Shown in pieces: positions 53,613 through 62,202 of a stretch of DNA of 64,000 nt. Position 1 is the first letter of the stretch, and the number at the start of each line of letters is the position of its first letter. The DNA comes from Nodosilinea sp. FACHB-131 (GTDB lineage Bacteria; Cyanobacteriota; Cyanobacteriia; Phormidesmidales; Phormidesmidaceae). The stretch is from positions 248,001 to 312,000 of the forward strand of contig NZ_JACJOF010000027.1 of the NCBI RefSeq assembly GCF_014695395.1. The letters run 5' to 3'. The translations under genes were made by a program, and so were the position numbers. The notes under the pieces are model-generated. The model was not told the DNA's origin and did no database searches. It saw nothing but the letters and a program-made list of their open reading frames with translations.

Positions 53613-54000
53613 GTGTTGATATGTCGGAACTCAAGGGTGCGAATCTATAACTGGACTAGTTTAGGGTGCAGGACGGCAGCGGATATTGATGCAATTGTAC
53701 TATTGCCCCACGAAAGGATCTGAGTTACTTTTTATACAAGCTCGGTATTAGTCATGAGCTGTTATCAACATTAACTAGGCCTACATAGATATCGCACAGA
53801 GCGCATAGCTATGGGGTTAGCGGGTAAAAGTCGGTTGGCAGTATAGCCATACGCCCTTTGCGATTGCTATGTAGATCTAGTTACTGTGAATCGTTTGGTG
53901 GTAAGTGCGCTGCTGAGGTGTACCATCACTAAGTGAATCCAGTAGCTGAATAATAGTTTGTTTTCTAATTAATCCGAGCCGTTGTTTTTTGGTCAATTAC
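53613..54000. other. Intergenic region between the rnc fragment and the NYN gene
   Basis: About 390 bp, AT-rich towards 54000, with no recognised gene, repeat or regulator site. It probably contains one junction of the inserted DNA and the NYN promoter. Confidence 0.45.
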
Positions 54001-54483
54001 ATGGCTCAAAGAAATTTAGGCTCTGAAAAATTGCAACGACCTACTGTAGCCGTTTTTGCTGATGGTCAAAACGTTTGTTTAAAGAAATATGGTTCGACAA
54101 TCATCGATTTTGTTAATAGCTTAGGTGACATACCCTTTTTGTATGCTTATCACCACTGGCGTGCAATCCCAAAAGAAACAGAGCATAAATTGCAGTTACA
54201 AGGTTGGCAATGTGTTGATGTCGCTGTTAAAACAAGAAACGAACTTGACAACCGTTTAATGAGCGACTTTGCTCGGTTAAGTATCCATTGGATGCCTGAT
54301 ATTCTTGTTTTGGTAACAGGAGATAAAGATTTTTCACCTCTTATCAGAGCTTGTCAGATGTCAGAGCGTAGAGTCATTGTTATAGGCCGACATAATAATG
54401 TGAGTCAGCGATTGCAAAAGTTAAATCCAAAAGATATCTTCTTCGTAGAAGATTTGCAAAAATTCAGCAAGGAAGCCGCATAG
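54001..54483 (+). CDS. NYN-domain (LabA/DUF88-like) putative RNase
   Basis: The 160-residue protein is almost entirely a NYN/PIN-like domain: TVAVFADGQNVCLKKYG, VAVKTRNELDNRLMSDFARL and PDILVLVTGDKDFSPLIRACQ supply the conserved acidic residues, then RVIVIGRHNNVSQRLQ. It lacks an extra RNA-binding domain, unlike the NYN-LOTUS protein at 22184. It lies between the truncated and intact RNase III genes and is AT-rich. ATG at 54001 is preferred over TTG at 53989. The presumed activity is metal-dependent RNA cleavage. Confidence 0.88.
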   Translation: MAQRNLGSEKLQRPTVAVFADGQNVCLKKYGSTIIDFVNSLGDIPFLYAYHHWRAIPKETEHKLQLQGWQCVDVAVKTRNELDNRLMSDFARLSIHWMPDILVLVTGDKDFSPLIRACQMSERRVIVIGRHNNVSQRLQKLNPKDIFFVEDLQKFSKEAA

Positions 54484-54564
54484 CACTCTCGGCTCCTAAA
54501 GCTTCAGGAAGTCTTTTTAAGAAGGCTTCCTGAAAAGCTCTCTCGCAGTAGTTTATCAACTCTA

Positions 54565-55221
54565 ATGCCCCTGCCTAACTTCCAAAATTCAGCATTATTA
54601 CAGCAGGCTGTTACCCACAGCACCTACGCCTATGAACATCCTGAAGAAGGATTCGATTATGAGCGCCTGGAGTTTTTGGGTGATAGCATTATTGAACTAG
54701 TAGTTCGAGACTTACTCTTCACTCGTTATCCCACAATGACTGAGGGAGAAATGTCAAAACGGGGCGATCGCTTAGTTGGAAAGTTCTTTTTGGCATCCCT
54801 ATCAGTACAGCTAGGCATCCCACCAATGCTTCGTTTAGGGACTGGCGCACAGCATGAGCGAGATAATCCCAGTGTTCAAGCTGATGCGTTTGAGGCCATG
54901 ATTGGTGCTTATCGATTAGATGCCGGTCTAGATGCTGCATACAAGTATGTAGCATCCATCTTCAAACCCTTAGTCGATATGGCGTTAGACTTTCGAGCTA
55001 CAGATCCGGTTAGTGAGTTTCAAGAGTATGTGCAAGCTCATATTGGGAGTTCAAGCCTGCCAGAATATCGGTTGCAAAAAGCATTTGGCCCCGATCACGC
55101 AAAAGAATTTGCTGTTGAGGTTTACGTAGGCGAAATTAGCTACGGCATTGGCCAAGGGCGGAGCAAAAAAGAAGCACGTAAAAATGCAGCTATTGACGCC
55201 TTGAGGAGGCTAAAACGATGA
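54565..55221 (+). CDS. rnc: Ribonuclease III
   Basis: The 218-residue enzyme cleaves double-stranded RNA. The signature FDYERLEFLGDSIIELVVRDLLF holds the catalytic Glu and Asp 40, EGEMSKRGDRLV follows, the second acidic site is in QADAFEAMIGAYRLD, and the C-terminal dsRNA-binding domain ends in YGIGQGRSKKEARKNAAIDALRRL. All catalytic residues appear present. Codon use is AT-richer than in the upstream truncated copy, which hints that this intact copy could be the incomer. It overlaps the next gene by ATGA. Confidence 0.95.
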   Translation: MPLPNFQNSALLQQAVTHSTYAYEHPEEGFDYERLEFLGDSIIELVVRDLLFTRYPTMTEGEMSKRGDRLVGKFFLASLSVQLGIPPMLRLGTGAQHERDNPSVQADAFEAMIGAYRLDAGLDAAYKYVASIFKPLVDMALDFRATDPVSEFQEYVQAHIGSSSLPEYRLQKAFGPDHAKEFAVEVYVGEISYGIGQGRSKKEARKNAAIDALRRLKR

Positions 55222-56042
55222 AGGCAGCAATTTTGGGCTGTGGGTATGTCGGCAAGGCCGTAGCGCACCTGTGGAAATCCCAAGGAATTCATATAACAGC
55301 CACGACCACCAGCTCTGATCGAGTGAGTGATTTGCAGACAGTAGCCGATGCTGTGCAGGTGGTCAGTGGGTCAGATGCAGACGGCATTGTCGCCCTCCTG
55401 CAAGACCAAGACACACTGCTCATCTGCGTAGGGGCCGGTCGCCAAGCGAACTACGAAGACGTTTACTTAAAGACAGCTCAAACAGTCGTGGGCGCTCTCG
55501 AGCAGTCCCCCAACATGAAGCAAATTATTTTCACCAGCAGCTATTCCGTGTATGGCAACTACGACGGGGCTTGGGTGAGAGAAGACGACCCAGTCAAACC
55601 CGCCACCGACAACGCCCGCACTATGGCCGAGACCGAGCAAACGCTGCTAGGAGCAGCTACACCCGATCGCAACGTCTGTATCTTCCGCCTCGGCGGCATC
55701 TATGGCCCAGGGCGAGAGCTGTCCAAAATCTACAGCCGCGCCGCTGGCACCACCCGCCCCGGCTCTGGCCACGAAGGCAGCAACTGGATTCATTTAGATG
55801 ACATCGTCGGGGCGATCGCCCATGCCCAAACTCACTCCCTTAGCGGCCTCTACAACCTGGTGCAAGACGAAATCCCCACCGTGCGCGAGCTGATCGATCG
55901 CGTCTGCCAAGCCAACCAGCTAGAGCCCGTACAGTGGGATCCATCACAACCCAGTGCCCGCCCCTACAACGTGCGCGTGTCGAACCAAAAACTCAAGGCA
56001 GCAGGCTACACCTTCCGCCACAGCACCTTTGAAGGCATTTAG
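55218..56042 (+). CDS. NAD-dependent epimerase/dehydratase family protein (YeeZ-like)
   Basis: The 274-residue Rossmann protein starts with AILGCGYVGKAVAHLW (NAD(P)-binding GxGxxG) and has the extended-SDR segment FTSSYSVYGNYDG, IFRLGGIYGPGRELSKI and NWIHLDDIVGAIAHA. The usual catalytic YxxxK is not obvious (SVYG then NARTMAE), so enzymatic activity is uncertain. It overlaps rnc by 4 bp, a coupling that may be fortuitous. Confidence 0.85.
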   Translation: MKAAILGCGYVGKAVAHLWKSQGIHITATTTSSDRVSDLQTVADAVQVVSGSDADGIVALLQDQDTLLICVGAGRQANYEDVYLKTAQTVVGALEQSPNMKQIIFTSSYSVYGNYDGAWVREDDPVKPATDNARTMAETEQTLLGAATPDRNVCIFRLGGIYGPGRELSKIYSRAAGTTRPGSGHEGSNWIHLDDIVGAIAHAQTHSLSGLYNLVQDEIPTVRELIDRVCQANQLEPVQWDPSQPSARPYNVRVSNQKLKAAGYTFRHSTFEGI

Positions 56043-56047
56043 GAAGC

Positions 56048-57685
56048 CTAATTCTGCCCCACAAACTCAATGCTGGCCAGATGCAGCTTGCCCTGGGGAA
56101 CCTGATCAAACACCAGCTCTACACTCGTCAACGCCGCCAGATCTACGCCTGAAAACTGCCCTAGGGGAATGCGCAGGGCGCTGGGATAGAGGGGTGCCGT
56201 GTTGCCGTGGGTAGAGTCAGCCTCAAACTGCCTCAAAGCAGGCACAGTAGAGAGAATTTCAACTCGCGCCGCGCTCCCCTGGCGATCGCGCAGCACCACC
56301 GCAAACACCGGCTGCCCCTGGGGTATCGACCAAGATGGATCAGGGGCGAGACGCAGTTCAAGGCTGGTAAAGTTGCTGATGTTGACGCCCTCTAGAGGTA
56401 CTTGCAGCGATTCTGTAGCGGCCTCCCACCCCAGGGTAAGCAGGGTGGGAAAGTGGGGGTAGGGCCGTGAGGTCTGTTGGCAATCGGTCAGCGGCTCACA
56501 GAAGGTTGCCTTTAGCCCAGCAGTGAGAATAGATACCGGAGCCTTCTCGGCCTCAAACACGGTGTAGCGCTGGGCATTGGGAGACACGAGAGCAGTGAGT
56601 ACCGACTGACCAAACAGCTCCACTGGGGCCACTCGATCAGGAGCCATGCCCACCTCAGCCACGTCCACCTCCCCAGAGGCAGGCCAGACGGTGCGCAAAA
56701 ACGCTTGGGTGTACTGAGCAAGAAAGTTTTCTTGGGCCACCCGCGACAGGCGGTCGCGCGATCGCTGCGGGTTGCACAACGGCCCATTGTTGGGCCTGCG
56801 GTAGTAGTCATCCTCCGCCACAGCAGCGTTGAAATAGTTGTGGTTGGCCCCCGTCAGCAGTAGCCCCACAACCGGCGTTGTGCGGGGCTGCTGCCGGGCC
56901 ATTTCGACGTAGTAGAGGCTGCTGAGGTCAAAAATGTCGCGATCGCACCCCCCAGCGATCACCGCTGTCGGCACATCTGGTAGCTGATAGGCATCGGGGC
57001 GTTGGGCCATGGGGTAGCTGCGCGTAGGGCTAATCAGCACCAAGGCCGACGGGCTCAGGCCAGAGACGGTTCTGCCTTGCAGGGCGCTGAGGGCCGCTGC
57101 GCCACCGCCCATAGAGTGACCCACCATCGCCAGACGAGTCGAGTCAACCCGCCCAGTCAGAGAAATTCCAAAGCCGGCATCATCCCCTTGGTGGGCCTGG
57201 GCCAAGCGGGTTAGGTGGGCGTCAATAATTTGGCCGCTGCGCTGGTCAGCAAAGTCGTTGCGGGTGTCAGCGGTGGCCCCGTAGGTTTCGCTAAAGGCCG
57301 CATTTAGATTAGGAATCAGCACACCGTAGCCGGCCTCAGCTAAAGACTGGGCCAGGTAGGCAAAGCCCAGATCAAAGCGAGGTTCAGGAGCACAGGGCCA
57401 CTGGCTAGTAGCCTCGGGCTGAAAATGACACCCAGCATGGCGACCGTGGAGCACCACAACCCAGGGAATGGTGGAATCACCGGGAGGCAGGGCGATCGCC
57501 CCGGTCAGCGCCAGCGGCATGATGCCAACCTCCGTGCCACTCTGGGCCAGATTGGCCATGCCTAAATCGTAGGATCTCACCAAGGGAAAATTTGCCAGAT
57601 CGGGGGTAAGAGCCGTCTCTGGCGGAGGCAAAAGCGCCAGGCCTGCTACCGGAATCCCTCCCAAGCTCAGCACCAGCGTGAGCAT
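56048..57685 (-). CDS. Exported alpha/beta hydrolase
   Basis: The 545-residue protein has an N-terminal signal-like segment (MLTLVLSLGGIPVAGLALL) and an alpha/beta-hydrolase core. The oxyanion region is VVVLHGRHAGCHF, the nucleophile elbow is VGHSMGGGAAALSAL, and the likely catalytic His lies in LTGANHNYFNAAV. The last 150 residues are beta-rich (VFAVVLRDRQGSAARVEIL). ATG at 57685 is chosen because an open frame upstream to 58096 is made of the palindromic repeat and the antisense of the peptidase gene. Substrate unknown. Confidence 0.8.
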   Translation of the reverse strand: MLTLVLSLGGIPVAGLALLPPPETALTPDLANFPLVRSYDLGMANLAQSGTEVGIMPLALTGAIALPPGDSTIPWVVVLHGRHAGCHFQPEATSQWPCAPEPRFDLGFAYLAQSLAEAGYGVLIPNLNAAFSETYGATADTRNDFADQRSGQIIDAHLTRLAQAHQGDDAGFGISLTGRVDSTRLAMVGHSMGGGAAALSALQGRTVSGLSPSALVLISPTRSYPMAQRPDAYQLPDVPTAVIAGGCDRDIFDLSSLYYVEMARQQPRTTPVVGLLLTGANHNYFNAAVAEDDYYRRPNNGPLCNPQRSRDRLSRVAQENFLAQYTQAFLRTVWPASGEVDVAEVGMAPDRVAPVELFGQSVLTALVSPNAQRYTVFEAEKAPVSILTAGLKATFCEPLTDCQQTSRPYPHFPTLLTLGWEAATESLQVPLEGVNISNFTSLELRLAPDPSWSIPQGQPVFAVVLRDRQGSAARVEILSTVPALRQFEADSTHGNTAPLYPSALRIPLGQFSGVDLAALTSVELVFDQVPQGKLHLASIEFVGQN

Positions 57686-57726
57686 TGCTAGACCTAAAAA
57701 CCTTCTAACATCTCTAATTCCCCCGC

Positions 57727-57754
57727 GTAGGGGCGCAGCATGCTGCGCCCCTAC
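57727..57754. repeat. 28-bp perfect palindrome, copy 4
   Basis: GTAGGGGCGCAGCA and its exact reverse complement, intergenic, between the hydrolase start and the peptidase stop. Confidence 0.9.
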
Positions 57755-57759
57755 AGCAC

Positions 57760-57885
57760 GTGAGGTGTCAATCGAAGCTATTGCAGCGCGATTTGGCAAA
57801 GGATACCGAGATCGCAAAACGGCTCTACGACGAGTTTTTTGCCATCGCAGAGCCATCCAAACTTGCAAAACGCGACCTGGCCTAG
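57760..57885 (+). pseudogene. Possible relic of a plus-strand gene
   Basis: After the palindrome a plus-strand frame reads DLAKDTEIAKRLYDEFFAIA then EPSKLAKRDLA and stops at TAG 57883-57885, sharing bases with the peptidase stop on the other strand. The helical, charge-balanced sequence looks protein-like but has no start region, so it may be the tail of a gene lost to the repeat insertion. Confidence 0.3.
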
Positions 57886-59432
57886 TAGCCGTAGCTCCAA
57901 CGGGCTCGGTAACCCCGCACGTCGATGTGGGTAAACACCGAAGAGCTGGCCAAGCCGCCCCGGCTGCCCCACCAGCCGTTGAGCCTCGCATACACGTCAT
58001 AGCACCGCACGCCGGGCACCACAAAGTCCACCGCATCGCCTGATAGGTGACGCGACATCGAGGCTCCGCCGACCGCCGCATTGGTAGCCGGGTCACGATA
58101 CCAGGAATTAATTTTTAGTGGCTTATCGCCGTACATCTTGCGAATTTCTTCCATGGCATCGGCCACTTTCAAAATGTTGTAGATGACGCCAGCGTTGGCG
58201 GGGCGACGATAGGCCCCCGTAGAGCGGTTGACGTGCAGAGCCTCGCCCCAGGTAAAGTTGCCCCGCACCCCGTAGCGATTTTTAGGCTGAATCGGGTCGT
58301 TGGAGTAGTAGGTGCCCGTAAACCCAGGGAAGCTCATTGCCACGCCCCGATCGGCTGGGTTAGTGGGCTGCCCTGGCCCTTGGTCACTGGGACGGTTGCC
58401 AAGCTCGGTGCCCGAAATTTGAATATCAGGCACATAGGCATGCCAAGACGTACGGTTTTGGGGGCCAAGAAAGGCCCCTTGCAGGGCCACCCGCACATGG
58501 TTGCTCTCAGGCTGAGCGTAGGAGTTCAACAAGAACACCGTGCCCTTCTTCACCAGCACTTTATCGGCATCAGAGAGCTGGCTAGCTTGCACTGGCCGAG
58601 CCTTAAAGATGGTGTCGCCTGTAACCTCCAAGGTCTGACGGTTGCCGTCTACCTTGGTGTCGAGGCTGTAGACATACCACTTGGTGTTGACTTCGGCCCC
58701 CGCGATCGCATCGGCAAGTTCAATCTCGTAGTGGTCACCCGCTGCTGGCTTAAAAGCTAGCAGATTCACCTGAGTGCCATTTTTAACAAACAACTTCTGC
58801 GACTCGCTCAGCTGCGACGAAATTTTAGGCTCAGTCTTGAAGAGGGTATCGCTGATCACCCGCAGCCGAACGCCGGTCAGCACATCAATGTCTGGGGTGT
58901 AGACATACCAGCTGCGATTGGTTTTGTCGCCCAGGGTAGGTTCAAGCAGCTGCACCTGCCAGTGGTTTTTGCCCACATCGATGTAGTACTGAATGTCCAA
59001 GGTCGTACCATTGGTCACCAGCACCTTTTCAGCGTCGGTAAGCTCGCCGGCCAGCTTGGGCTGTAGCTTGAAGTAGGTCGTGCTTTTGACTCGCAGCGTC
59101 AGGCTCTTAGCGGGCTCAGGAGCGGGTTCTCCTCCCGAACCAGGATCGACAGGCGAGGTGCCGCCGTCTGTAGGGGGTGGAGTTTCGCCTTCGGGCGGTG
59201 GGGTTTGACCCCCTGAAGACCCAGCCTGCTCTGGTTCTGGCCCGCCAGTCCCTACCGACACCGTCATGGCTAGGGGCGAATCCGCTCGCAAAAACCAGTC
59301 CCGCATGCCCTCCACATTTAGCACCCGTTCGTTAGGGTTGGCGGCAGAGGGGCGCTTCTGAATGCGGGAGATCCACTGGTTTCCCTGCATCAGGTAAAAA
59401 GCTTCATCGGTTTCCTTAACCCAGGTACCCAT
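57882..59432 (-). CDS. M15-family peptidase with three tandem N-terminal repeats
   Basis: The 516-residue protein ends in a peptidase M15 domain of the D-Ala-D-Ala carboxypeptidase type. INSWYRDPATNAAVGGASMSRHLSGDAVDF carries the SxHxxGxAxD zinc motif, and FTHIDVRG the third ligand. Before it lie three repeats of about 75 residues (about 105-180, 181-258, 259-335), each with a T/L-x-FK...QLS-x-x-x-K-VLVK-x-GT core and ending WYVYxPD. A Pro/Gly/Glu-rich linker occupies about 65-105. There is no clear signal peptide. The repeats may bind cell wall or act as SH3-like modules (inference). Confidence 0.88.
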   Translation of the reverse strand: MGTWVKETDEAFYLMQGNQWISRIQKRPSAANPNERVLNVEGMRDWFLRADSPLAMTVSVGTGGPEPEQAGSSGGQTPPPEGETPPPTDGGTSPVDPGSGGEPAPEPAKSLTLRVKSTTYFKLQPKLAGELTDAEKVLVTNGTTLDIQYYIDVGKNHWQVQLLEPTLGDKTNRSWYVYTPDIDVLTGVRLRVISDTLFKTEPKISSQLSESQKLFVKNGTQVNLLAFKPAAGDHYEIELADAIAGAEVNTKWYVYSLDTKVDGNRQTLEVTGDTIFKARPVQASQLSDADKVLVKKGTVFLLNSYAQPESNHVRVALQGAFLGPQNRTSWHAYVPDIQISGTELGNRPSDQGPGQPTNPADRGVAMSFPGFTGTYYSNDPIQPKNRYGVRGNFTWGEALHVNRSTGAYRRPANAGVIYNILKVADAMEEIRKMYGDKPLKINSWYRDPATNAAVGGASMSRHLSGDAVDFVVPGVRCYDVYARLNGWWGSRGGLASSSVFTHIDVRGYRARWSYGY

Positions 59433-59504
59433 GGTTGAACTCCCGTAGACACAGTGCAGTGCTGGCCCATGCAGAGATGGCCACCTAGCTATGAATATTA
59501 GAAT

Positions 59505-60317
59505 CTAAAAGCCGTTGTGGCGCAGTTTTGCCGCTAATCCGCTAGGTTTGTTACCCAAAGCCGTTACCAACGGCACGCTAGGGGAAGAGGATCCCAAAAT
59601 GTGGGCACTCAGGTCAGTGCGCCCAGCTTCCAGAAACCCCAGGGAGGACAGGTCTGGAGTAGCGTTGCCCTTCAAGTGACCCCAGCTTTGGTAGATCAGC
59701 GGCAGAGCGCTGCTGCCAATCAGCAGGGCGATCGCCAAACTCAAGGCCCCATCCACCCAAAACCAGTGGAACAGGGCCATACACAGCGCCCCCACAATCA
59801 CCCCTACCGAACTCACCAGGTCAGCGACTACGTGCAAAAACGCCCCGCGCCGATTTAGCGACTCGTTACCCTGGCCGTGCAGCAGCCACACCCCAAACCC
59901 GTTAATGCCCAAGCCCACCAGCGCCGTTCCCAGCATTGGCCCACTGACCAGGGCCACAGGTGGCGCACTTAGGTGCTGCCAGGCTTCTAGGGAGATCAAC
60001 CCTGCCATGGCCAACAGCCCCAGGCCATTGACCAGAGCCGCGATCGCCTCCAAACGAGGCTGCCCCGGTCGAGGGCGGGCCAGCGTCAGACGCGTCAGCC
60101 AGCTCGCCGACAGCGCCAGGGCGATCGCCCCCACATCAGTCAGCATGTGCCCCGCGTCTGACTGAAGCGCTAGGCTGTGGCTCTGACTACCCACCAGCCA
60201 TTCCACCACCGCGAACCCCAGCACTACGCTAAGGAATAGGCCCAACCGCTGGCGATCAACATCATTTAGGCCACAGCGGCAGGCAAAAGGCGACGTTGGG
60301 TGAACCGAACAAACCAT
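59505..60317 (-). CDS. Cation diffusion facilitator transporter, short C-terminus
   Basis: The 270-residue protein has six hydrophobic segments and the two metal-binding motifs of CDF exporters: SDAGHMLTDVGAIA (HxxxD in helix 2) and FLHVVADLVSSVGV (HxxxD in helix 5). The HxxxD/HxxxD arrangement favours zinc. After the last membrane helix only about 60 residues remain, and they lack the usual ferredoxin-like cytoplasmic domain, so the protein is shorter than most CDF members (about 300). The N-terminus has a CRCG motif. Confidence 0.88.
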   Translation of the reverse strand: MVCSVHPTSPFACRCGLNDVDRQRLGLFLSVVLGFAVVEWLVGSQSHSLALQSDAGHMLTDVGAIALALSASWLTRLTLARPRPGQPRLEAIAALVNGLGLLAMAGLISLEAWQHLSAPPVALVSGPMLGTALVGLGINGFGVWLLHGQGNESLNRRGAFLHVVADLVSSVGVIVGALCMALFHWFWVDGALSLAIALLIGSSALPLIYQSWGHLKGNATPDLSSLGFLEAGRTDLSAHILGSSSPSVPLVTALGNKPSGLAAKLRHNGF

Positions 60318-60615
60318 AGGTAAACCGCAAATCTAGGCAATTTTTCTAGCATCTTGGCATGCTTCCAGCATTGTGGGCGCATCAATAGACACTTTCCCCA
60401 CTCCCCTAGCCTACCCCTCACTCCCGGCCCACTCACCCTCGACTCCCCCAAATCCATCGCCGGCTTCACCTTCAGGTACAGAAAGTCTTCCGCCGATCGC
60501 GCCTGGTTGACCATAACGCTATACGAGCCGTCCATAGAAAACAGCAGAAGGCAGCAAAGCCGTTCCTCAGGCAGCCTAGACTAGGTTCGGGATAGCTTAC
60601 CGTTGAATCTAGCCG

Positions 60616-61380
60616 ATGACCGTTCTCAAACTACTGCTTGTGCGTCACGGCCAGTCGGTAGGCAACACCGAGGGCCGAATGGAAGGATGCAGCTCTACCG
60701 GGCTAACCCCTCTAGGCATGGAGCAGTCGCGACGGCTGGGCCAACATCTGGCTACTACCGACTGGCACCCTACCCACATCTATTGCAGCCCCTTGACACG
60801 CTCTACCGCCACCCTGGCAGCAATAGTCAAAGGCTTGGGAGAAAAGACTTTTCAAGCGGTTGATGAGCCGAGAGCAGCCCCACACGCCGCTACCACGGAA
60901 CCGCCGAAGGCTGTGACTATGGCCTCTGGTCAGACGGTGCCCGTGACCCTGCTAGACGACCTCAAAGAATACGACGCCGGCATTTTTACCGGCCTGACCT
61001 GGGCCGAAGCTTGCGATCGCTACCCCGACCTCTGCCACCAGCTCGAAACTAACCTCGACTGGCAGCCTATTCCTCAGGCCGAAACCCTGGAGCAGGGCCA
61101 CAACCGAGCCCAGCGAGTGGTGGGTAGACTGCTCGAACGTCACCGCAATGGCGATCGCGTTCTCGTCATTGGTCACCACTGGATTTTGCAGCACGCAATC
61201 GCCTGCCTGATGGGCTGCGATCGCGCCTGGGGTCTGCCCATGGCCAACACCGCCCTGTTTGAGTTTTGGCTCGATCGCGATCGCTGGCTCCAACCCGGCC
61301 CCAACCGTCTTAATAGCGAACTGTGGCGCATCAAACGCTTCAACGCCACCACCCATCTACACCGTCCGCGCGAATGTTAA
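60616..61380 (+). CDS. Histidine phosphatase family protein (phosphoglycerate mutase-like)
   Basis: The 254-residue protein opens with LLLVRHGQSVGNTEGRMEG, the RHG phospho-histidine motif. It continues with IYCSPLTRSTATLAAI and LKEYDAGIFTGLTWAEA, and has the second catalytic His in RVLVIGHHWILQHAIACLMG. An insertion of about 30 residues (EPRAAPHAATTEPPKAVTM) precedes the LKEYDAG motif. Substrate is not evident. The 3' end overlaps the convergent methyltransferase gene by 4 bp. Confidence 0.92.
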   Translation: MTVLKLLLVRHGQSVGNTEGRMEGCSSTGLTPLGMEQSRRLGQHLATTDWHPTHIYCSPLTRSTATLAAIVKGLGEKTFQAVDEPRAAPHAATTEPPKAVTMASGQTVPVTLLDDLKEYDAGIFTGLTWAEACDRYPDLCHQLETNLDWQPIPQAETLEQGHNRAQRVVGRLLERHRNGDRVLVIGHHWILQHAIACLMGCDRAWGLPMANTALFEFWLDRDRWLQPGPNRLNSELWRIKRFNATTHLHRPREC

Positions 61381-62174
61381 CCTCGCTCACCTGTCTGCTC
61401 CGCACCCCCCTTGACCGCCGTGCCGATATACATCACCCGCATATCCCCATCAAAGCGCGCCTCAAACTTGCCTGTCGTCTGATATAGCCGATAGGCCGCC
61501 ATCGCTTCCCTCACCGTGCTGCCAAACAGATTGAAGCCATCCATCTTCACCGCTTCAAAGCCCGCCTGACTCAGCATGGCGCGCAGCTCATCGGGGGTGA
61601 TGAACTTCTCCCAGTCGTGAATACCTACCGGAATCTGGCGCAGGATATTTTCTAGCAGCCAGATCATGACTAAACGCGATCGCGCCGTGCGGTTGATCGT
61701 GTCAAAGCAAAACAACCCACCAGGTCTCAGCACCCGGCTGATTTCCTGCACTGATTTCAGGGGGTCGGCCACGTGCTCGAGCACATCCACACAGACCACC
61801 ACATCAAAGGCAGCTGCCTCAAAGGGCAACGCCTCTGCCACGCCCCAGCGGTAGGTAATCGGCCAGCCCTCCGCTTCGGCATGGGCCTGAGCGGCCGCAA
61901 TACAGCGGGCTGACTGGTCTAGCCCCCACACTTGAGCCTGTTGGTGAGCCAAAAACTCGCAGGTAAAGCCCCCGCCACAGCCCACATCTAGCACCCTCAG
62001 TCCTTTCCAGTGGGGTATGACCCGATCAAAATATTTGAACCTTAGCGGGTTCAAGCGGTTGAGCGGCGCAATGGTGGCAGTTTCGTCCCACCAGCGGGCA
62101 GCCTGCTGATCGTAAAAAGCGAGGTTGTTGCGCCGTCGTCCCAAATTCTTTCCTAGAAACTTCGCTCCCGGCAT
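61377..62174 (-). CDS. UbiG-like SAM-dependent O-methyltransferase
   Basis: The 265-residue protein resembles UbiG: NNLAFYDQQAARWWDETATIAPLNRLNPLRFKYF, the SAM-binding VLDVGCGGGFTCEFLAH, DVVVCVDVLEHVADP and LFCFDTINRTARSRLVMIW. In bacteria with ubiquinone UbiG performs O-methylations. Cyanobacteria lack ubiquinone, so another phenolic substrate is likely. ATG at 62174 avoids overlap with the upstream gene; an earlier ATG at 62237 would overlap it by 35 bp. Confidence 0.85.
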   Translation of the reverse strand: MPGAKFLGKNLGRRRNNLAFYDQQAARWWDETATIAPLNRLNPLRFKYFDRVIPHWKGLRVLDVGCGGGFTCEFLAHQQAQVWGLDQSARCIAAAQAHAEAEGWPITYRWGVAEALPFEAAAFDVVVCVDVLEHVADPLKSVQEISRVLRPGGLFCFDTINRTARSRLVMIWLLENILRQIPVGIHDWEKFITPDELRAMLSQAGFEAVKMDGFNLFGSTVREAMAAYRLYQTTGKFEARFDGDMRVMYIGTAVKGGAEQTGERG

Positions 62175-62202
62175 ACAAAAGCCCCATCCAATATAGACAG
62201 TT

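Noticed and set aside
57686-58096. Upstream extension of the alpha/beta hydrolase frame
   Set aside because: It is made of a palindromic repeat and the antisense of the M15 peptidase; the signal-like segment begins at 57685.
60266-60584. Short frames on both strands between the CDF transporter and the histidine phosphatase
   Set aside because: They overlap the CDF start or are Pro/Ser-rich chance frames with no ribosome sites; the roughly 300-bp gap shows only a C-rich tract near 60396-60450.
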